Below are positions 42,788 to 53,300 of a stretch of DNA of 64,000 bases, one piece after another. The stretch lies in the NCBI RefSeq assembly GCF_028471945.1, contig NZ_CP110128.1:4080501-4144500 (forward strand). The letters are read 5' to 3'. Both the position numbers and the translations under genes were made by a program. The number at the start of each line of letters is the position of its first letter. Positions within the stretch are counted from its first letter, which is position 1. This DNA comes from Pseudomonas sp. WJP1 (lineage in GTDB: Bacteria; Pseudomonadota; Gammaproteobacteria; Pseudomonadales; Pseudomonadaceae). The notes under the pieces are model-generated. The model ran no database searches. It was not told where the DNA came from and saw only the letters and a list, made by a program, of their open reading frames with translations.

Positions 42788-42795
42788 GGCCTAGC

Positions 42796-43155
42796 CTATG
42801 ATCGAATGACCCCCTCTGGGGCTGCGGCAATAAATGGCACGGCTGGCTCAGTTGGCCACACTGGGATAGCCGGCCATGCCGCCTGAGCGGTCACCTTGCC
42901 CAGTGCGAACTTGTAGGTTTTCCAGGCTTTGAGATTGATCAGCAGCGCAGCCTGCTCAGCCTCGTCTTCCTCAGTCGCTTCGCCGGCATCAATGCCGTAA
43001 CCGAGCGTATCAATGCGATCCTGGATGCGTGCGATCTGAGTTACAGCCTTGAAGTTCCTTGCTGACAATTCTGCCTTCGCAACAGCCAGTTGATCTGCTT
43101 GGGCAGCAGCATCCTTCATGGCTTTGGTGATGAGCTGGGTCCAGTCGATATTCAT
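42796..43155 (-). CDS. tail fibre assembly-like protein, 119 aa
   Basis: MNIDWTQLITKAMKDAAAQADQLAVAKAELSARN, then EEDEAEQAALLINLKAWKTYKFALGKVTAQAAWPAIPVWPTEPAVP. The LKAWKTYKFAL...WP.IPVWP end is typical of tail fibre assembly chaperones. It overlaps the preceding gene by four bases and follows the fibre gene, as usual. Confidence 0.8.
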   Translation of the reverse strand: MNIDWTQLITKAMKDAAAQADQLAVAKAELSARNFKAVTQIARIQDRIDTLGYGIDAGEATEEDEAEQAALLINLKAWKTYKFALGKVTAQAAWPAIPVWPTEPAVPFIAAAPEGVIRS

Positions 43156-43487
43156 GCCTGCACCTCGCTCGCGGTTTCGCTCGGGACTTCTGGCAGCGGC
43201 AACGGAAACGCAACCGGGCCGTCAGGTACGTTAAGCAACGGAACCGGGAAAGCTTGTTCAGGGCTATAGTTCCAAGGGTTAGGCAAAATCAAAGTTAGTT
43301 CAATCGCACCGTCAATCCTATTAACTTCACCGGTAAACCATCCTGAAGAAATGGCGTCTGCGGGCAAAGTGTCGCCTTCCCCAACTGGAGAAAAGTCGAA
43401 GTCTTCCCCGTTAATTGTTAAAACATCGCCCGTCTTGATAACTTCGAGCGTGTCATCACGACGATTCGGGCTAAGCATTATATTCAT
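43152..43487 (-). CDS. phage hypothetical protein, 111 aa (fibre module)
   Basis: Starts MNIMLSPNRRDDTLEVIKTGDVLTINGEDFDFSPVGEGD, beta-rich and soluble. Start 43487 overlaps the fibre stop by one base (TAATG), with GGAAGG upstream. Its place between fibre and assembly protein suggests a fibre-associated role. The N-terminal part resembles small proteins found after tail fibres in other Pseudomonas phages. Confidence 0.7.
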   Translation of the reverse strand: MNIMLSPNRRDDTLEVIKTGDVLTINGEDFDFSPVGEGDTLPADAISSGWFTGEVNRIDGAIELTLILPNPWNYSPEQAFPVPLLNVPDGPVAFPLPLPEVPSETASEVQA

Positions 43488-44620
43488 TAAAACCACCTTC
43501 CTACGGCTAAATAGTCTATTGACAGAATCATTGCCCCTCTTGAGATTTGTGTAAACACATATCCGCTTGGCCATTGCGTTGTTGAATTCAAGAGTGTGGA
43601 GCCCGGCACAAACCAGCCTTCACCTGTCTCCAATGAGCCCTGTATGCTAATAACAGGTGCTGCAATGAATGTTGCAGGAAAGTTTTTAGCCCCTTCACCA
43701 GATCCACCAAAAAATAGTGAACCTGTCGGACTACTCATCGTGCGGATAACTGCGTATTTGTACCTACAAATTAGCGTACCATCCGCAAATTTAGTAAACG
43801 TACCATTCGCGTTTGACCCCGCTTCTACTACTTTGCCGGTCGGCACACCACTAGTTTGCGAAACTGTTCCTACAGCCCCAGCGCCCATAGATGTGGCGCC
43901 TGTACCACCGGACGACTGCGGGATAGGCGCGCCTGTGACAGTGAGGGTAGGAACTGTGAGCAGCCCGGCATATGAGTAAGACATTGTTGGTCCGGTGGCA
44001 GAGTTATCAGCGTTCACTGATCGCCACGTAAAGCCCCCATTACCACCACCTCTGTTGACAATGAAATGCCCCTCACCTTGGGATGAAGAGTTCCATCCCA
44101 TGTACATTCCCTGCGTGCTAAACAATGCAGCCGCTAATTGAGCCGAAACTTCAGAGAACAAGGCTCGACCGTCTGTTCTGCCCGTTCCACCCTTGTTGAT
44201 TGGAAGCGTGTTTTCAGTCGCAACAGAGCCAAGACCAAGCCCTGTCCGAGCATCCGCCTGGCTTGTACCGCCAGTGCCGCCTTTCGTGACTGGCAATATG
44301 TCGTAGTTGCCGGTGGTGCCGAGTGCGGCCAACTTAGTACCGTACTGGTTCACCAGTGCCCGCAGCGCATCGGCCGAATCTTTGACGTAACCCTGCATGG
44401 GCGCCAGAGTGTAGATGCCCGCTGCATTGGTCGCACCCTGATAGTTCGGCGAGATCGACAAGGCCGTGTCGCTGGCAATGTTGGTCACTTCGTACCAGGC
44501 GCCGTCTGGGCCACGAAAGGCATCGCCGACCCGGCTGTTGGCAATGAATGCGGTTCCCGCGCCGAGCACAGCATTGGAATTTTGGGTGACAGAGACCGTT
44601 CCTGATTTGTACCAGGGCAT
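43487..44620 (-). CDS. tail fibre protein
   Basis: 377 residues. The N-terminus MPWYKSGTVSVTQNSNAVLGAGTAFIANSRVGDAFRGPDGAWYEVTNI is the attachment region common to Pseudomonas tail fibres; the middle has GYVKDSADALRALVNQYG and repeated PVTKGGTGGTSQADARTGLGLGSVA, a fibre-shaft pattern. The C-terminal part, which binds the host, is not recognised. Two close GTG/LPINKGGTG repeats show shaft growth by duplication. Confidence 0.9.
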   Translation of the reverse strand: MPWYKSGTVSVTQNSNAVLGAGTAFIANSRVGDAFRGPDGAWYEVTNIASDTALSISPNYQGATNAAGIYTLAPMQGYVKDSADALRALVNQYGTKLAALGTTGNYDILPVTKGGTGGTSQADARTGLGLGSVATENTLPINKGGTGRTDGRALFSEVSAQLAAALFSTQGMYMGWNSSSQGEGHFIVNRGGGNGGFTWRSVNADNSATGPTMSYSYAGLLTVPTLTVTGAPIPQSSGGTGATSMGAGAVGTVSQTSGVPTGKVVEAGSNANGTFTKFADGTLICRYKYAVIRTMSSPTGSLFFGGSGEGAKNFPATFIAAPVISIQGSLETGEGWFVPGSTLLNSTTQWPSGYVFTQISRGAMILSIDYLAVGRWF

Positions 44621-44644
44621 TGAATATCTCCAGAAATAAGGTGC

Positions 44645-45304
44645 TCAGGCCAGTAATTTGGCGCAGAGAAATGGCCGGTGACCTTGGTCAGTCCAGGCGT
44701 TTGTTGCGAGGCTGTACATGAGGATTCGACTGTTGGCGTAATCAACACCCAGCGCGCAGCCGCCACCAGATGAGGCGTTGTGGCAGTTCATGGCGAACGG
44801 ATTAAGGGAGATGTACTCCCCCGCCCCAAGTAGCTTGCTGATGCTCCAGATGTAACGGCGCCCCACGGTCAGCACCTCGTCGCCGACATACGTCCAGTTG
44901 CCGGCGGCGAAGGTCACCACCACCGCTGGCGCACCACTGTCATAGACCAGCGCGGTGTTCTGATCCCACAGCTGCATTCCATACATCGCTGTGCCCATGG
45001 CGGCCCAAGCGGCCACGAAATATTGACCGCTTAGCGTTGCAGTAACGTTGGATGCCTTCATGGTGAAGCCGGTCCAGTTCCCCGGGCCGCCGGTGAACCA
45101 CACAGATATGGGTACCTGGATGCCCCCCGCATCAGGCCGGACGAACACCAGCGGCGGATCCTGGCTGGTGATGGCCCTGGCAAACACCCCCGACGCATTG
45201 GTCGTCCCTGAATACGACCCTTTAGTCAGCATGCACAGCCGTGGCGCTTCCGCGTCGATCTGAACAAAGGAGTTGTCGTTGAGGCTTTGGAAGCCATAGC
45301 TCAT
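44645..45304 (-). CDS. phage tail/fibre-associated structural protein, 219 aa
   Basis: MSYGFQSLNDNSFVQIDAEAPRLCMLTKGSYSGTTNASG is followed by beta-rich sequence with many Gly/Ala/Thr. It lies between the J-like module and the fibre and overlaps the preceding gene by four bases. Homologs in pseudomonad prophages are unnamed tail proteins. Role in the tail tip is inferred from position. Confidence 0.75.
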   Translation of the reverse strand: MSYGFQSLNDNSFVQIDAEAPRLCMLTKGSYSGTTNASGVFARAITSQDPPLVFVRPDAGGIQVPISVWFTGGPGNWTGFTMKASNVTATLSGQYFVAAWAAMGTAMYGMQLWDQNTALVYDSGAPAVVVTFAAGNWTYVGDEVLTVGRRYIWSISKLLGAGEYISLNPFAMNCHNASSGGGCALGVDYANSRILMYSLATNAWTDQGHRPFLCAKLLA

Positions 45305-45654
45305 GTCGAAAACTTTATCGCGTATGCCTTGGCGACAATCCTTGTCTGGCCAACGGACGCCCCAGCAGAAGGGTTTTTCGGCAGAACAGTCACCTGCCCT
45401 GCGGCGGTGGTGACGTAGGGATAAGACTTGGAGTTGCCCAAGCCGTCGTTCTCTGCCGATTGCACATCCTGCGCCCTGGTCGGAATGATCATGAAGACGC
45501 AGTTGGCCGGGTTGAAGCCCGGGATGCTGAGTGAGTAGCTGGGCGTGGCACCGCTGAAATCGATCACGCCCTGCCAGATCACCTGGTAGGTGAAAGTCGT
45601 TGTAGCCATGGAGAGGTTGCCGTTTTCATCCCAAACCATTGCTCCATCAATCAT
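45301..45654 (-). CDS. phage tail protein, 117 aa
   Basis: MIDGAMVWDENGNLSMATTTFTYQVIWQGVIDFSGATPSYSLSIPGFNPANCVFMIIPTRAQ: all-beta, probably part of the tail tip. The start overlaps the J-gene stop by four bases (ATGA), so its translation depends on J. Family not recognised. Confidence 0.7.
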   Translation of the reverse strand: MIDGAMVWDENGNLSMATTTFTYQVIWQGVIDFSGATPSYSLSIPGFNPANCVFMIIPTRAQDVQSAENDGLGNSKSYPYVTTAAGQVTVLPKNPSAGASVGQTRIVAKAYAIKFST

Positions 45655-48600
45655 GCGGTCAGATCTCCCAGCTGGACGCGCTTCACTCCATTCTGGTCGT
45701 AGACCTTGATGGCACGGTTTGTCATGGTCAGACGGCCTCCACCCGGGCTTGGTCCGTTGAATTCCAGGTTTCCAGCCTTATCCAAGCGCCAACCTTGGAC
45801 CCCAGCAACGTAGTTATCAGATTGCAGATATTGGCCAATCTTCAGCATGGTGATACTGCCGTCCTGAATGAACGCCGAATTCATGAACACCTGCCCACCC
45901 TGCACCGCAAACGGAACCGAGATGGCGCCGCCGGCGATGGTGTTGACGATGGCGAAACGGTCCGCGCTGACCAGGAACTGGCTTTGCAGGCCTGCGGGAG
46001 TGTTCTCGATCCCAAGCCCGATGCCTGCTGCGATGTACTGCCCGGTGGAGGTGCTGTACTGCATCTTCACCGACCAGGTCGCAGCCAGCTTGCCGTTCAC
46101 GTCATTGATGATCGAGGAATTGGCCTCGATCAATGTTTGCTGCTGGCCGATCTGCGTGCCTTGGTTGCCGACTGTCGTGCCCAACTGGGTGATCTGCTGA
46201 GCTGTGGCTTGCTGGTTCGTCACCACGACCTGTTCAAGCGTGGTGATGCTGGACTCGTTGACACCAACCTTGGCTTCGAGCGTCGTCTGCCTGCTCGCCA
46301 TCGCCTCATTTTGAGAGGCGCGAACTTTGGTTTCCGTGGCCGCCGATGCAGTGCTGTCCCAGCCTTTCAGTGCGTCCGCCAGCTCGCCCTCACCGTTGTC
46401 GTCGCGGGAAGAAGCCCGAAGCGCTTCAAAGGCAGTCGCCTGGGCTGTGACCGCACCGTCAAGCTCGGTGATCTCGGCGGTGTTGGTCGCCACTTGCTGA
46501 GCAAGACCATTGGCCGTTTCGACCGACTGCCCGACATCCAGCCAGTAACCAGCGTTCGGTGGTGGCGTGTTGATTGGAACCGGGCCTTTGGCCTGAAAGA
46601 TGCGGCCGCCCTCCACGACCATCTGGTTTTTCTCGTAAACCTGATCCGGCTTGTAACCGGTCAGGCCGTCGAGCGCATCGATTTGCGCCTGAAGCCCGGG
46701 GATTTTCTCGATCTCGGAAAGCAAATCCTCGGCGAGTTCCGTCTCGGTGATCCGGCCTGCCAACGCTGCCAGGTACGCCGAGACGTCATTGGAGGTCGAG
46801 GTCGGCACGTACAGGAACGAGCTCTTGCCATAGGCATTCGACGAGCGCACGAAATAGTAGTAGTTCGTGTAGAACTCCAGCCCGGTGTGGGTGAAGGACA
46901 GCCCCTGCCCCAGATAATCAGCATCGTTCGCTGTGGCCGTCGGCGACGTGCTGAAGAAATACTCGTAGGTGCCGCCATTGAGGCCGTTCTGTGTGTTCTG
47001 CGGGATCAAAACGATGCTGTCGATCGAGGACTGCACCACGCAGGATTCAGGGATGGGCGGGCCGTTGATGCTGACGGAGATGCTCGCCTCGCCGGATCGC
47101 GCCATAGGCCCCAGGGACGCCACACTCATCGTGTAGTTGCCTGAAGGCAGCCCGTTGATTGCGCACTGAGTCGATGTTGCCGGTACCGAGTGCGACTGAA
47201 CAGCGGTCGCGCCTTGGCGAACGATGACGACGTAGGACGACACAATCCCAGCCGGCGGCGTCCAGGACAGGGCGCCTTGCACGACCTCAGCCCCGGTGTT
47301 CTGCGTCCAGGTCAGCCCTGTAGGAGATCCCAGGCCGCCAGTCGGTAGATTAATGAAGCCCAACGGGTTGTACGGCTGGCCTACGGCATCATCGAAGATT
47401 GCCACCTCGTACTGCTTGACCTGGACTGTGCAGCCTTCGCTGTCGCCCATGGACCAGTCAGAGACGATGAATTCACCGAGGATGTTCAGCGATGGCAGAT
47501 TGACCCGTACCACGCGACCCGGGCGGCAGTTGTAGCCGGAAAAGTTCATCGGGATGCTGATTGCACCGCCAGCGCGGCGTCGGCGCAGCTCCATGTTTGC
47601 CAGGCGCTGGGCCTGGTAAGGATCCGTGACGTAGGAATACGTGAGCGTTTCCGCCGCCTCGCCGCCATCCTCCACGACCCATTCGGCAACGCTGACTTCC
47701 GGGTAGTCAGTTTCGGTCCATGATTGCGAGGGATCAATGAAGGTGCCGCGAACGGTGTTGATCGCCGAGTCATTGGTCGATTCAGTGCTGCCCGTGACCG
47801 TGCCAATCACCATGTCTTCAGTGATTTCGAAGTCGTACGGGCCGTAATAGGCCCCGGCCTGGAACATCCAGCGGCCACCCACGCGGATCAGATGCCCACC
47901 AGATGCCGCTTCAAGCTTCTGCAAAACACCGGTGCGCTGTTCATCCGCGCCAATGACACACCCGCTCCGGTAGCGCTGGCTGGTTGATCCGTCAGCGTTG
48001 GTCAGGGCCTCATCACAGACGTTGGCCGCACTGGCGAACGTTTCGAATACGATCTCGTCATCCGGCACGCCGCATCGGGCACGCAGAAACCAGAGCAGAT
48101 GCAGCGCGGTGTTTGCGCTGTAAACGGCGGTGCCAGTGCGAGGGTCGTAGATGTCATTTCGACCGCGAACGACAAACCGCGTGTCCGGAATACCCGAGGG
48201 GAATTTCTCGGCGCTGTACTGCAGCGACACGCGAACAAAAGAAAGTCCCCGTCCGATCTGACTGTCCTTCCAATCTGGGCAGTTGGCTTTAAGGAAGGCA
48301 TTCACCTGTGTCGGGTTCACCACCAGCTCGTAGCTGGCCAGGGCGCCGAACGAACTGATCTCTTCCTCGCCAAGGTAAATGTTTTCCAAGGCGTCGATGG
48401 CGCCTTCGCACAGCACGTAGACCAAGTGCAGCCATTCGCCCTCACCCTGCGCACCTGATTGCTCCTGCGCCCAGACAAGAACGCCGCCGGTGGAAACCCG
48501 GCCAAGGATGAAGCGCGCCGGCGCCTTGGAGGATCGTACGGTCTGTGCTGACGGCTCGTTGTCGCGCAAAGGCGACTTGGTGTTGAGCTTTTCCTGCTGT

Positions 48601-48716
48601 TCGGCTGCGTAGAAGGCAAGCGCCGCGCCAGCGACAGCGCCCCACGGGCCACCCTGAAAGCCGCCGATGACAGCGCCGACCGCGACCTGAGCAAGTTTCT
48701 TTACGCCGCCACTCAT
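45651..48716 (-). CDS. tail tip/host specificity protein (lambda J-like)
   Basis: 1021 residues. The N-terminus carries a short hydrophobic GVKKLAQVAVGAVIGGFQGGPWGAVAGAALAFYAAEQQ, then a TipJ-type region with RSSKAPARFILGRVSTGGVLVW and LHLVYVLCEGAIDALENIYLGEEEI. In the middle are two fibronectin-III-like beta domains (SPTGLTWTQNTGAEVVQGALSWTPP). Residues after about 640 are coiled coil with repeated TTLEQ and DUF1983-like C-terminal part (WSVKMQYSTSTGQYIAAGIGLGI). It forms the central tail spike that meets the host. Confidence 0.92.
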   Translation of the reverse strand: MSGGVKKLAQVAVGAVIGGFQGGPWGAVAGAALAFYAAEQQEKLNTKSPLRDNEPSAQTVRSSKAPARFILGRVSTGGVLVWAQEQSGAQGEGEWLHLVYVLCEGAIDALENIYLGEEEISSFGALASYELVVNPTQVNAFLKANCPDWKDSQIGRGLSFVRVSLQYSAEKFPSGIPDTRFVVRGRNDIYDPRTGTAVYSANTALHLLWFLRARCGVPDDEIVFETFASAANVCDEALTNADGSTSQRYRSGCVIGADEQRTGVLQKLEAASGGHLIRVGGRWMFQAGAYYGPYDFEITEDMVIGTVTGSTESTNDSAINTVRGTFIDPSQSWTETDYPEVSVAEWVVEDGGEAAETLTYSYVTDPYQAQRLANMELRRRRAGGAISIPMNFSGYNCRPGRVVRVNLPSLNILGEFIVSDWSMGDSEGCTVQVKQYEVAIFDDAVGQPYNPLGFINLPTGGLGSPTGLTWTQNTGAEVVQGALSWTPPAGIVSSYVVIVRQGATAVQSHSVPATSTQCAINGLPSGNYTMSVASLGPMARSGEASISVSINGPPIPESCVVQSSIDSIVLIPQNTQNGLNGGTYEYFFSTSPTATANDADYLGQGLSFTHTGLEFYTNYYYFVRSSNAYGKSSFLYVPTSTSNDVSAYLAALAGRITETELAEDLLSEIEKIPGLQAQIDALDGLTGYKPDQVYEKNQMVVEGGRIFQAKGPVPINTPPPNAGYWLDVGQSVETANGLAQQVATNTAEITELDGAVTAQATAFEALRASSRDDNGEGELADALKGWDSTASAATETKVRASQNEAMASRQTTLEAKVGVNESSITTLEQVVVTNQQATAQQITQLGTTVGNQGTQIGQQQTLIEANSSIINDVNGKLAATWSVKMQYSTSTGQYIAAGIGLGIENTPAGLQSQFLVSADRFAIVNTIAGGAISVPFAVQGGQVFMNSAFIQDGSITMLKIGQYLQSDNYVAGVQGWRLDKAGNLEFNGPSPGGGRLTMTNRAIKVYDQNGVKRVQLGDLTA

Positions 48717-49111
48717 TCAACCCTCCACGCGGCCAGTGGCGCGCATTCGACCCGGGCTGCGCCGTCGTCGGTTGTTGCCCAAAAATCGCCAGCCCAGAAG
48801 ACGGCCATGCTTCGGCCGCCGGGTGCGTCGTACATCACCACGTCGCCGCGCTGGATAAAGGTCAGCGGAATTCTTACAAAACAGGCGTCCCATGCAGATT
48901 CAAGGCTGCCGTGCTGCTTCTTTAGCAGCCGCTTTGCCCCCGTCTCCGTGGTGTACTTGCCGCGGTATTGCTCGGCCGGATCTACGCCGCACACCGCCGT
49001 CGCGCAGTCAGCGGCGAACAGGCAGCAGTCAAATTCGCCCCATGAAAAAGGCCGCTCTTGGGCGGCCTTGATCACGTCGTTCAGACGGGTTGTCCAGTCT
49101 CGATAGCGCAT
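48713..49111 (-). CDS. phage tail assembly protein, NlpC-like layout, 132 aa
   Basis: Starts MRYRDWTTRLNDVIKAAQERPFSWGEFDCCLFAADC. FSWGEFDCCLF recalls the nucleophile region of NlpC/P60 tail peptidases, but a matching catalytic histidine is not clear, so DUF6950-like is a safer name. GGAAG lies before ATG 49111; the frame to 49171 runs into the upstream gene. It is found where lambda K would be, just before J. Confidence 0.75.
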   Translation of the reverse strand: MRYRDWTTRLNDVIKAAQERPFSWGEFDCCLFAADCATAVCGVDPAEQYRGKYTTETGAKRLLKKQHGSLESAWDACFVRIPLTFIQRGDVVMYDAPGGRSMAVFWAGDFWATTDDGAARVECAPLAAWRVE

Positions 49112-49113
49112 GG

Positions 49114-49716
49114 CTAGCTTCCATAGGTGAATGTCGGTGCGTCCTTCTTCGAGCCCCAGTAGATGGGCCACTCGGACATTTGCGCGATGGCGTAGAAAAA
49201 CCGGTCGCCGTCATGCCGCGCGCGGTGGTTTTCGTCGGTGAAGCGCTCGGTGCCGGTTCGGCTCCACTCGGCCATCCGGTCAACGACCGGGACGGTGATG
49301 CTGTTGCCGTCCTCGCCGTTACCGGAAAAGGAGAACTTGGAGGCATCCATTCGACCGGAAAACAGGATGTCCGCCGCGTAATTGCCAGCCTCGTCGAACA
49401 CCACAAACATGACCTTGGCCATGCGCCCACGGCACCCGCGCACGTTCGTCTCAGACAGGATGTAGGAGTCCAGACCGCTGAGCGTCAGCTCGACGGACAT
49501 CGGCGACCCAGAGTTGTCGCTCTCCTGCGACTGGCTGACCTGGCCGAAATTGCCCACGCCCTGATAGGTGATGCCGTCGACAACAAGGTCTCCGGTGCCG
49601 GTGTGCGCGAAGACCATGCCGTCGACAAAGTCGAGCTGCACGGCGTACACAGGCATGAACTTGCCCGTCGCAATGATATTCACCACGCTCTGGCTGAACG
49701 GGAATGCTGACGGCAT
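49114..49716 (-). CDS. phage minor tail protein, 200 aa (lambda L-like position)
   Basis: MPSAFPFSQSVVNIIATGKFMPVYAVQLDFVDGMVFAHTGTGDLVVDGITYQGVGNFGQVSQSQESDNSG, then MSVELTLSGLDSYILSETNVRGCRGRMAKV. This order (epitope of a DUF2163/BR0599-like tail-tip protein) fits the distal tail. It stops two bases before the next start and begins at the stop of the upstream gene. Confidence 0.75.
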   Translation of the reverse strand: MPSAFPFSQSVVNIIATGKFMPVYAVQLDFVDGMVFAHTGTGDLVVDGITYQGVGNFGQVSQSQESDNSGSPMSVELTLSGLDSYILSETNVRGCRGRMAKVMFVVFDEAGNYAADILFSGRMDASKFSFSGNGEDGNSITVPVVDRMAEWSRTGTERFTDENHRARHDGDRFFYAIAQMSEWPIYWGSKKDAPTFTYGS

Positions 49717-50300
49717 CAGAAAGCCTCTCGAAACTGAAAGCTGCCATTGGCCACGACGGGCTGAACAGTCAGCTGATTGGTGTCATCCACTCGACGCATC
49801 TCGGAATAGGGGTTGCGATACTCAACGGCAGCCCCGGGCGTGATAGCCCGGCGAATTCGTTTGTTGAGAAAAACCTGGACCCGTCCCTGAACGTTCGATG
49901 CGGCGTCGTCCACCACCTCAAACATCTCACCGGCGATGGAGATGTAGTCGCCAAAAGAAAAGACCTTCTGGTTCGGCGTCACCCCGCCCAAGATCATGTT
50001 GGTGGCCTGGGCATTTGCTGTGACGACCACCGGTGCGCCAATGTTGTCGGATCTGGTGCGCGTGAAGGCTGGAATATTCACCGTCCCAAACATTCCCTGA
50101 AGGCGGCCAAGCAGCGCAGTGACTTCGCGCTCGTCCTCATCAAACAGGCCATCAAAACTGAGCGTGCACAACCAGTAGGCCCCCGGATAGCCCATGATCT
50201 GCTGAGCATTGGACAGCGTCGACGTGAAGGCTCGGTTGTTGTAGACCATGCCCCACGTCATTTGCGACGGCCACAACGCAGCCGGCCAAGCGATAGCCAT
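49716..50300 (-). CDS. phage minor tail protein, 194 aa
   Basis: MAIAWPAALWPSQMTWGMVYNNRAFTSTLSNAQQIMGYPGAYWLCTLSFDGLFDEDEREVTALLGRLQG: a beta-rich distal tail protein with aromatic N-terminus. It overlaps the next gene by one base. Position after the tape measure gene equals lambda M. Confidence 0.78.
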   Translation of the reverse strand: MAIAWPAALWPSQMTWGMVYNNRAFTSTLSNAQQIMGYPGAYWLCTLSFDGLFDEDEREVTALLGRLQGMFGTVNIPAFTRTRSDNIGAPVVVTANAQATNMILGGVTPNQKVFSFGDYISIAGEMFEVVDDAASNVQGRVQVFLNKRIRRAITPGAAVEYRNPYSEMRRVDDTNQLTVQPVVANGSFQFREAF

Positions 50301-50319
50301 GAAGTACTCCTACAGCCGT

Positions 50320-53300
50320 TTACCGGCGATTGATTAGCTGACGGGCTGGGCCGTTTTGTTTGAGGTCCTTGAGCATCATCTGGTAACCGCCCTCGGCACC
50401 GCGACGCGCAGCGTCCTGGATGCGCGCGAGCGTGGCTTCGTCAGCATTGCCCTGTACGGTGATGTGCTGCGTGATCCCGCCAACCGACACCGTTGCAGCG
50501 GATTCAGCGGCTGACGCCCCTGATCCGCCAATGGCCCGAACGCCGAGCGACCCGTCAGCAGCTCGGGTCAGCGGCATGATTGCCTCGGGGCCAGCTTCCG
50601 CGAAGATGCCGGCGCCCTTGGCGAAGGCGAAGGTCTGCGGCGTGTCGTAGACGCCGCCAGAATACGATGACAGGCTGGCAGAGCTGTAGACCCCACCTTT
50701 GGCGTTGGCCACCATCGCGCCTTCGCTGAAGCCGGTCATGGTTCCACTGCCAGCCCCCCAGCCCGTGAATGCGCTGAATGCACTGCTGAGGAAACCAGCG
50801 GCGGCTTGCCGAACCTGAATTCGGATCAGATCCTCAATGATCGAATCGGCCATGTCCTTGAAGGACAGCTTGCCCGTCTTCACGAAGTCGACGATGCCAT
50901 CCTCCAGCCCACTGAAGGCACTGGTGAACAGTTGCTTGGTTTGGCCGGCCACATCGGCCGCTTGGTTGACGTAGTCTTGCAGTGCATCCGACGCACCGTT
51001 TGACCAGTTGGACTGGGCAGCATCCACCTGGCTGAAGTAGGTCTGTTGGGCAGCCAACCGCTTGCCGAGCTCATCCTGCAGAACTTTCGTCTCGCTGGCA
51101 TAGAGCTCTGGCGAAATCTGTCCGGTGTTGCGTTGTTCGTTCAAGCTGGCCAAGTCAGCCGCGTACTTTTGCCGAAGCGCTAGATCCGCACGCATCCGGT
51201 CCCGGGCCTTGTCGCCCATCCCGATGCCGGCCAGCTCCTGATCGAAGCCGTCCTGTGTGGTCTGCGTGCCGGTGGCCTGCGCCGCCTTGAACGCGGTCAA
51301 CTTCAGGTCATCTTCATTGGCCTTCTTGATCTTGTTCAGCGCGTCGAGTTCGGCGGCCATGCCCAGCAGCCGTTTTTTCTGCGCCTCGGTCAGCTTGCCG
51401 AGTTTGCCCTCCTGCAGCTCGAAGGAGAGCTTCGCAACCTCCGTTGCATCCTTCTGCTTTTCGCCGGTGGTGTTGATCAGCTCGATCTGACGTTTGTAGC
51501 CTTCCTCGGTCGACTCAAACGATTTGAGCTGCTGCTTGGCGGCTGACTCGCCTTCACTGGTGTTCTTCTTTGAGGCCTTGGTTGCGGCATCATCCGCCGC
51601 TTTCTGGGCGTCTTTGGCAGCAGCAGCCGAACGGATGGCGACAATCATGCCTTCCGTGAGGTCAGTGTTTTCCTCAATGAATCGGTTTGCGGCGGCCAGG
51701 CTGGTTTTGTCCTGAGCGGCGCCGAGTTGCTTCTGCAGTTGATCGAGGTATGCCTGGCCGATACCTGCCGCTTTCGCTTTGGCGGCTGCGTTTCCGCGCT
51801 CTGCACGCGTATTTTCGTCAGTCTCGCCGGTCAGGGCCGCAAAGGTCGCTCGTTGCTTATCAAGCTCCGCAGATAGCTCGGTGACGGGGCCTTGGCTTTC
51901 CTCAATGGCCTGCGCCATCGACTCAGTGACACCAGGCATAACACGGAGCTGGTCAGCGACGGCCTTCCAGTCGACAGTCATACCGGCCGCCTGATCTTTG
52001 GAAGCTTTGCGCACCAGTTCCAGAGCGCTCTGCGCCTCCGCCGGCAGCGGTGCCAGCCCTGTCATTAGACCATCGGAACCGGCAGCACCTATGTTCCGGA
52101 GATCATTCTCGAACTGGTCAGCGATAGCCCCGGATTTCTGCCCGAGGCGAGATTGCATGTCGTCGATTTCCGACTTCAACTGGCGAAGCGTGACCGATTG
52201 AGTGGCCCGATTCAGCGCACCGAAGCGCTCGATCAGCTTATCGATAGGGTCGGCGAGATCACCGAGCTTATCCTTCAGCACGTTGGTGTTATCCCGCAAC
52301 GTCAGAAATGCCGTGGCCGCACCAATCGCGAGCGCCGCAATTCCAAGCGGCCCACCAAGGACGCCCATAATCACGCCGCTGGTACGACTCAACCCGGCCT
52401 GAGCGACAGCCACAGCACTCGTTGCACGCGCCTCCACCATCCTGGCCTCGGCCAACTGGATCGACATTTGAGTCTGTACCGCAGTGCCGCGCGCCGCGAT
52501 GGCCTCTCTTTCGGCCAGAACCACTGAGGTCCGGGCCTTCTGCTGCTCGGCCTCAGCGGCGAGCAGAACAGCCGCAGCTTGCGCCTTTCGTGCGGCGGCA
52601 TCTTTAAATGCGGCATATGTCGCCACGGCAGCGGAATTCGCGGAGCTCACCCCGTACCGGGTCAAGGCAGCGATAGCCGAAACAATGGCAATATCCGCCA
52701 AGGTTTCGAAGTTGTTGCCTAGGGCGCTAATCCCCTTGCCCAAGACGCCGGTGAAATCAGATGTCTCGTTCAGCCTGCCCATGTAGACGGTGAATGCGTT
52801 CGAGAGGTTCTGCACCGCATCGCGAACTGCGATGCTCATGCTGTCCGCCAATATTCCGTTTGCCTCTGCGGACTTCTGCAGGCCTTCGGTCAGAACATCC
52901 AGGCTGAGCTTACCCTGCGCCCCAAGGCTGCGGATTTCTTCGGCTGTTTTCCCTGTGGACTTTGCGATCGTGTCGACCACTGTCGGCATGGCTGCGAGAA
53001 TCGACTGCCAGCCATCAGCTTCGACCTTGCCGGTTTGCAGCGCCTGCGAATAGGCGTCGATGGCTGAGCTGGCCTTGTCTGCCGTGGCCGAGTTAGTCAC
53101 CAGCAGGAAGCTGAAGCTGTCCATCACATCCAGCGCCTGGCCGGTGTTGTAGCCCATCGACTTCAAACTGTCAGCGGTCCGGATGTATAGCTCTTGCGCT
53201 TCACTCAACGGACGATAGGTGCGCTTCGCGGTCTCCAGCAAACGCTGCTGCACCAGGTCGTATTCGCCGACACTGCTGGTGGCCATGCCGATGCGATCGG

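Noticed and set aside
45639..47144. 501-codon plus-strand frame across the J-like gene
   Set aside because: Antisense shadow of a clear tail protein; composition (Arg, His, Leu, Val) is typical of the complement of GC-rich coding DNA.
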